From: Paenibacillus sp. FSL H7-0326 | GTDB taxonomy: Bacteria; Bacillota; Bacilli; Paenibacillales; Paenibacillaceae | Reading direction: 5' to 3' | DNA length: 64,000 nucleotides | Assembly (NCBI RefSeq): GCF_001955535.1 | Contig: NZ_MPVN01000001.1 | Coordinates: 558,001 to 622,000, forward strand | Part shown: positions 60,347 to 64,000 of the stretch, in pieces | How positions within the stretch are numbered: the stretch's first letter is position 1 | Layout of the letters: each line of letters begins with the position of its first letter | The notes under the pieces: model-generated | The model's database searches: none | The model's input: only the letters and a program-made list of their open reading frames with translations | Told to the model about the DNA's origin: nothing | Translations under genes and position numbers: made by a program

Positions 60347-61720
60347 TTAACGGAAAGGAAATTTCATTCCCTTACCGAGTCCTTTAAGCTGCTTCATTGC
60401 TTTCTTGTTGCCCTTCGGCCCCATCATACCGCTGAATTGCTTCATTACTTTACGCATTTCATCGAACTGCTTAATCAGACGATTAACTTCCGCAACGGTA
60501 GTTCCGCTGCCTGCTGCAATCCGTTTGCGGCGGGATGGATTGATGATCTCTGGATTCTGCTTCTCTTCTCTTGTCATAGAGAAGACGATGGCTTCGATCC
60601 GATTCATCTGCTTATCATCAACCTTAAGATCCTTGGTCTGTTTCATATTGCTCATCCCAGGAATCATGTCCATGAGCTGATCCAGTGGTCCAAGCTTCTT
60701 GATCTGGTCCATTTGCTCAAGAAAATCTTCGAACGTGAACGATGCGGTCCGCATCTTCTGTTCCATTTCCTTCGCCTTTGCCGTATCAATGTTCGACTGG
60801 GCCTTCTCGATCAAGGACAGCATATCACCCATGCCCAAAATTCGGGAGGACATGCGTTCCGGATGGAACGGTTCAAGTGCATCCAGTTTCTCACCCAGGG
60901 TGATAAATTTGATCGGGCACCCGGTCACTGCTTTGACGGAGAGGGCAGCACCACCGCGCGTATCTCCATCCAGCTTCGTAAGCACGACGCCAGTAAGCGA
61001 TAGCTGCGAGTTAAAATGCTCTGCTACGTTAACTGCATCCTGACCTGTCATTGCATCGACGACGAGAAGCACTTCATCCGGATTCACATTGCTGTGAATT
61101 AACCGAAGCTCTTCCATCAGCTCTTCATCTACATGGAGACGACCAGCCGTATCAATAATAACATAATCGTGACCGTTGTCCTTGGCATGCTGTAAGCCTT
61201 GCTTCGCAATCTCTACCGGGCTTGTCTTGTCACCTAAAGTGAATACCGGTGCCTTGAGCTGCTCTCCAAGCACCTGCAGCTGCTTGATCGCCGCAGGACG
61301 GTAAATATCGCCAGCCACAAGGAGCGGCTTTGCATTTTGCTTCTGCAAGAGCTTCGCGAGCTTACCTGTGGTTGTCGTCTTACCGGCACCCTGTAAACCG
61401 ACCATCATAATGACTGTCGGCGGTTTGTTTGCCTTAGCCAGCTTAGACTGGCTTCCGCCCATCAGCTCGGTCAGCTCTTTATTTACGATGTCAATGATGA
61501 CCATGCCAGGCGTGAAGCTCTCCATCACTTCCTTACCGACGGCCTTCTCTTTGACTTTCGAAATAAACTGCTTGACGACCTTGAAGTTAACATCAGCTTC
61601 AAGCAAGGCAAGACGCACCTCTCGCATCGCTTCGTTAACGTCTTCCTCGCTTACTTTCCCTTTGCCGCGAAGCTTGCTGAATACATTGGTAAGTCGAGCT
61701 GTTAATCCTTCAAATGGCAT
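60347..61720 (-). CDS. ffh: Signal recognition particle protein Ffh
   Basis: Ffh recognises signal sequences of nascent membrane proteins and delivers them to FtsY. N domain (~1-85), G domain with GLQGAGKTTTTGKLA (~106-120), DTAGRL and TKLDGD, and a Met-rich M domain (~300-440) ending in KGMKFPFR. I choose ATG 61720 (MPFEGLTARL), with GGAGG 8 bases upstream. It is cotranscribed with ylxM. Confidence 0.98.
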   Translation of the reverse strand: MPFEGLTARLTNVFSKLRGKGKVSEEDVNEAMREVRLALLEADVNFKVVKQFISKVKEKAVGKEVMESFTPGMVIIDIVNKELTELMGGSQSKLAKANKPPTVIMMVGLQGAGKTTTTGKLAKLLQKQNAKPLLVAGDIYRPAAIKQLQVLGEQLKAPVFTLGDKTSPVEIAKQGLQHAKDNGHDYVIIDTAGRLHVDEELMEELRLIHSNVNPDEVLLVVDAMTGQDAVNVAEHFNSQLSLTGVVLTKLDGDTRGGAALSVKAVTGCPIKFITLGEKLDALEPFHPERMSSRILGMGDMLSLIEKAQSNIDTAKAKEMEQKMRTASFTFEDFLEQMDQIKKLGPLDQLMDMIPGMSNMKQTKDLKVDDKQMNRIEAIVFSMTREEKQNPEIINPSRRKRIAAGSGTTVAEVNRLIKQFDEMRKVMKQFSGMMGPKGNKKAMKQLKGLGKGMKFPFR

Positions 61721-61759
61721 AAACACACCTCCTAAAGTTCATATTGCGAAGGGTAATCC

Positions 61760-62116
61760 CTATTCCAGAACCTCCAGGTGGTTCATCATTTCATTCATTC
61801 TATGTTTGTCTTCACTCGTCATCCCGCTTGATTCAATCATGGCTTTAAGCTTCTCTAGATTCATAAGCCGCCGTTCATGCTTCTCAAGCAAGCCGAGTTT
61901 ATCCTCATACATTTCAAGTACCTGCTCTGCACGCTTAATGTGCTCGTAAACCGCTTGTCGACTAATCTCAAATTCGGAGGCAATCTCTCCCAAGGAGAAA
62001 TCATCATGAAAATAATACTTCAGAAAAGTCTGCTGCTTCTCAGTTAACAGGTTTTCATAAAAATCAAACAGTAAGTTGATTCGATTCGTCTTCTCAAGCC
62101 GATTCTCCTGACTCAT
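61760..62116 (-). CDS. ylxM: YlxM family DNA-binding protein (UPF0122)
   Basis: A UPF0122 helix-turn-helix protein (MSQENRLEKTNRINLLFDFY), with a sigma-region-4-like HTH (FSLGEIASEFEISRQAVYEHI, ~38-58). The family is linked to SRP; in streptococci YlxM binds SRP RNA and Ffh. ATG 62116 is chosen; the ribosome-binding AAGGGAG lies about 11 bases upstream, and the in-frame start at 62161 would add an unusual extension. It precedes ffh by 39 bases. Confidence 0.92.
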   Translation of the reverse strand: MSQENRLEKTNRINLLFDFYENLLTEKQQTFLKYYFHDDFSLGEIASEFEISRQAVYEHIKRAEQVLEMYEDKLGLLEKHERRLMNLEKLKAMIESSGMTSEDKHRMNEMMNHLEVLE

Positions 62117-62273
62117 CTTGAGGGACACTCCCTTCGTCAAGGAAAAACACTTTACACTCATTAACGTTCTCTATCTTACAAAAAACAAAAGAAGATGTCA
62201 AGCATAAATCCTTGTCATCTTCTCATCGATTTTATTTTTGAGATCTACAGCCACATATTAGACTTCTAAGCAT

Positions 62274-62924
62274 CTATAATCTGATGGGTGTCAGATAAAT
62301 AATGACGGCAAAGAAATGCAGCACACTGCCTGCCAGAACGAATAAATGCCAAATGGCATGATGAAACGGAAAGCCGCGCCAGACATAAAAGATCGTACCC
62401 AGCGTATAACAAAGTCCTCCGGCAACAAGAAGAACTATTCCTCCTGAAGGAATTGCGGCGGTTAATGGAGCCCACGCAATGACGATCAGCCAGCCCATCG
62501 CAATGTAGAACAAGGTAGACATAAACAGAAACCGCTTGGTGAAGAACGCCTTGAAAGCTACACCGAACAAGGCAATTCCCCATATGATTCCAAACAGGGT
62601 CCAGCCGAGTGTACCGCGAATCGCGACCAGCAAGAATGGAGTATACGTTCCTGCTATAAATAAGTAGATGGAGGAGTGATCAAAAATCTCAAATAGATCC
62701 TTCGCTTTGCCATCCTTCAGAGCATGTACGAAAGTAGAGCTGATGTACAAGAGCAGCATGGACACTCCATAAACCGTAAAGCTGACAACATGCCAAGCTG
62801 TTCCATTCACACTTGCGGCAACAATAAGCAGTACGAGCGCTGCAACACTGAGGAGAGCCCCTATTCCATGGGTAATGGCATTTGCGACTTCCTCTCTTCG
62901 AGTATAGGTATAGGTGTTAGCCAT
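62274..62924 (-). CDS. Hemolysin III family membrane protein (YqfA/TrhA-type)
   Basis: A ~216-residue seven-helix protein of the PAQR/hemolysin III family. Motifs visible: NAITHGIGALLS, LKDGKAKDLFEIFDHSSIYLFIAGTYTP (around DHSSIY), FPFHHAIWHLFVLAGS with the conserved metal-binding His residues. In B. subtilis the family member affects membrane energetics. ATG 62924 is chosen with AAAGGA 8 bases upstream. Confidence 0.9.
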   Translation of the reverse strand: MANTYTYTRREEVANAITHGIGALLSVAALVLLIVAASVNGTAWHVVSFTVYGVSMLLLYISSTFVHALKDGKAKDLFEIFDHSSIYLFIAGTYTPFLLVAIRGTLGWTLFGIIWGIALFGVAFKAFFTKRFLFMSTLFYIAMGWLIVIAWAPLTAAIPSGGIVLLVAGGLCYTLGTIFYVWRGFPFHHAIWHLFVLAGSVLHFFAVIIYLTPIRL

Positions 62925-63022
62925 AGAATCCATCCTTTCAACATCCGCTGCCTGCTATTTTCGCAGAACCGAAATCTTTCTACATATTATACTACGTTCA
63001 CGGCTAATGTTCATCTTTAGCG

Positions 63023-64000
63023 TCAATCTGCAAAATACTTCAATATAATGGATGCAATTCGATCTGAAGCATGACCGTCCCCATAAGGATTGGCAGCTCT
63101 TGTCATGCGCTGATATCTTTTTCCTCCTGACAACAACAGCTCGATCTCCTTCTTGACCTTTTCATACTCTGTCCCTACACAGCGAAGCGTACCTGCCTTG
63201 ACACCTTCCGGCCGTTCCGTTTTGTCACGGAGGACGAGTACGGGCTTACCGAGCGACGGCGCCTCTTCCTGAATCCCTCCCGAATCGGTCAGAATAACGT
63301 AAGCATGATTCATCATATTATGCATGTCACTAACATCAAGCGGCTCAATCAAATGAATGCGTTCCGTTTCGCCGAGCATCTCGAATGCCAGGTCCTTTAC
63401 TGCCGGATTCGGATGGACCGGATAAATCAGCTCAAGTGTCCGATCCTGCTTAATGATCTCTTTCACGGCCTGAAACACCTGTTTCATTGGACTGCCCCAG
63501 TTCTCTCTCCGATGCATGGTCATGAATATCTTTCTGGTTCCAGGATGCAGCTTCGATAACAGTGGATGGTCGAACTCTTTCTTGATCGTCCAGCGCAGAG
63601 CATCAATGGATGTGTTGCCTGTCACGTAAACATGCTCTTTCCGGTGCTCGCTTGCGAGCCTTTTGGCAGCTGTAGTGGTAGGTGCAAAGTGCAGATCTGC
63701 AACACGGCCTATGAATTCCCTGTTCATTTCTTCCGGAAAGGGCGCATATTTGTCATACGTCCGCAGTCCGGCTTCGACATGACCGATCGGGATTTGAGCA
63801 TAGTATGCACAGAGTGCAGCTGAAAAAGCCGTAGACGTATCACCATGGACGAGCACAAGGTCATATTTCTCGGCCTTCATGACAGGCTCAAGTGATTCTA
63901 TCAAACGGGCGGTCAAGCCGTACAGCGTCTGCGCCTCCCGCATCACTTTCAATTCAATATGCGGTACGATATTAAATTCTTTCAATACTTGAGCCAGCAT
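63023..64000 (-). CDS. mnaA: UDP-N-acetylglucosamine 2-epimerase, C-terminal part (runs off the window)
   Basis: Interconverts UDP-GlcNAc and UDP-ManNAc for wall teichoic acid or other surface polymers. The visible 325 codons start inside the gene: MLAQVLKEFNIV corresponds to a region about 40-45 residues into the family. Signatures HVEAGLRTYDKYAPFPEEMNR, TMHRRENWG and LTDSGGIQEEAP are present. The N-terminus lies beyond base 64000. Downstream is the hemolysin III gene. Confidence 0.95.
   Translation of the reverse strand: MLAQVLKEFNIVPHIELKVMREAQTLYGLTARLIESLEPVMKAEKYDLVLVHGDTSTAFSAALCAYYAQIPIGHVEAGLRTYDKYAPFPEEMNREFIGRVADLHFAPTTTAAKRLASEHRKEHVYVTGNTSIDALRWTIKKEFDHPLLSKLHPGTRKIFMTMHRRENWGSPMKQVFQAVKEIIKQDRTLELIYPVHPNPAVKDLAFEMLGETERIHLIEPLDVSDMHNMMNHAYVILTDSGGIQEEAPSLGKPVLVLRDKTERPEGVKAGTLRCVGTEYEKVKKEIELLLSGGKRYQRMTRAANPYGDGHASDRIASIILKYFAD

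Overview
The window reads as a chromosomal segment of a motile, spore-former-type Firmicute, most likely Paenibacillus or a close relative. The evidence is the B. subtilis-type chemotaxis set (CheC, CheD, FliY), the sigD-swrB-rpsB-tsf junction, the rpsP-KH-rimM-trmD-rplS-lepB-rbgA-rnhB block, and strong Shine-Dalgarno sites with frequent TTG/GTG starts. Almost every gene is on the minus strand. The exceptions are yifB and two transposase remnants. No rRNA, tRNA or CRISPR array was seen. The genus call comes from gene order and protein character, not from a marker gene search.

From right to left, in the direction of transcription: a truncated UDP-GlcNAc 2-epimerase and a hemolysin III-like membrane protein (62.2-64 kb); the translation and export block ylxM-ffh-rpsP-KH-rimM-trmD, rplS, lepB, rbgA, rnhB (55-62.1 kb); an orphan FliK-like/FlhB-C-like pair followed by yraN (51.8-54.6 kb); a nitroreductase with a promoter and Fur-like box, and an orphan PD-(D/E)XK-type nuclease (50-51.6 kb); and yifB/comM on the plus strand behind a hairpin that buries its ribosome binding site (48.1-49.7 kb). 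A small AT-rich accessory island (about 43.5-48.1 kb) holds a transposase C-terminal fragment, a broken IS3 element, an orphan YxiG-like gene and a three-gene exported-protein module whose middle gene carries two homopolymer frameshifts. Next come an ohrR-like regulator, sucC-sucD, dprA, topA, trmFO, hslV-hslU (33.5-43.3 kb), and then a co-directional flagellar/chemotaxis cluster of about 30 kb (2.7-33 kb) running flgB to sigD and on through swrB to rpsB and tsf.

The flagellar cluster follows the B. subtilis fla/che order: rod and basal body (flgB, flgC, fliE, fliF), switch and export ATPase (fliG-fliJ), hook (fliK, flgD, flgE), C-ring (fliM, fliY, cheY), export gate (fliO-fliR, flhB, flhA), placement GTPases (flhF, flhG), chemotaxis (cheB, cheA, cheW, cheC, cheD) and sigma-D. 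Extra genes relative to B. subtilis are fapA, two small hypotheticals and a LysM-only MltG-like protein. Compared with B. subtilis, xerC and codY are missing between trmFO and flgB. The codY position is an AT-rich 0.5-kb stretch with interlocked inverted repeats. flgB, the first gene, appears to start at ATT.

The points most worth a second look are the ATT start of flgB, the missing codY/xerC, the decayed exported-protein module, the repeated hairpin at both edges of the island, the RBS-burying hairpin of yifB, the Fur-like box before the nitroreductase, the orphan nuclease, and the orphan FliK/FlhB-C pair.
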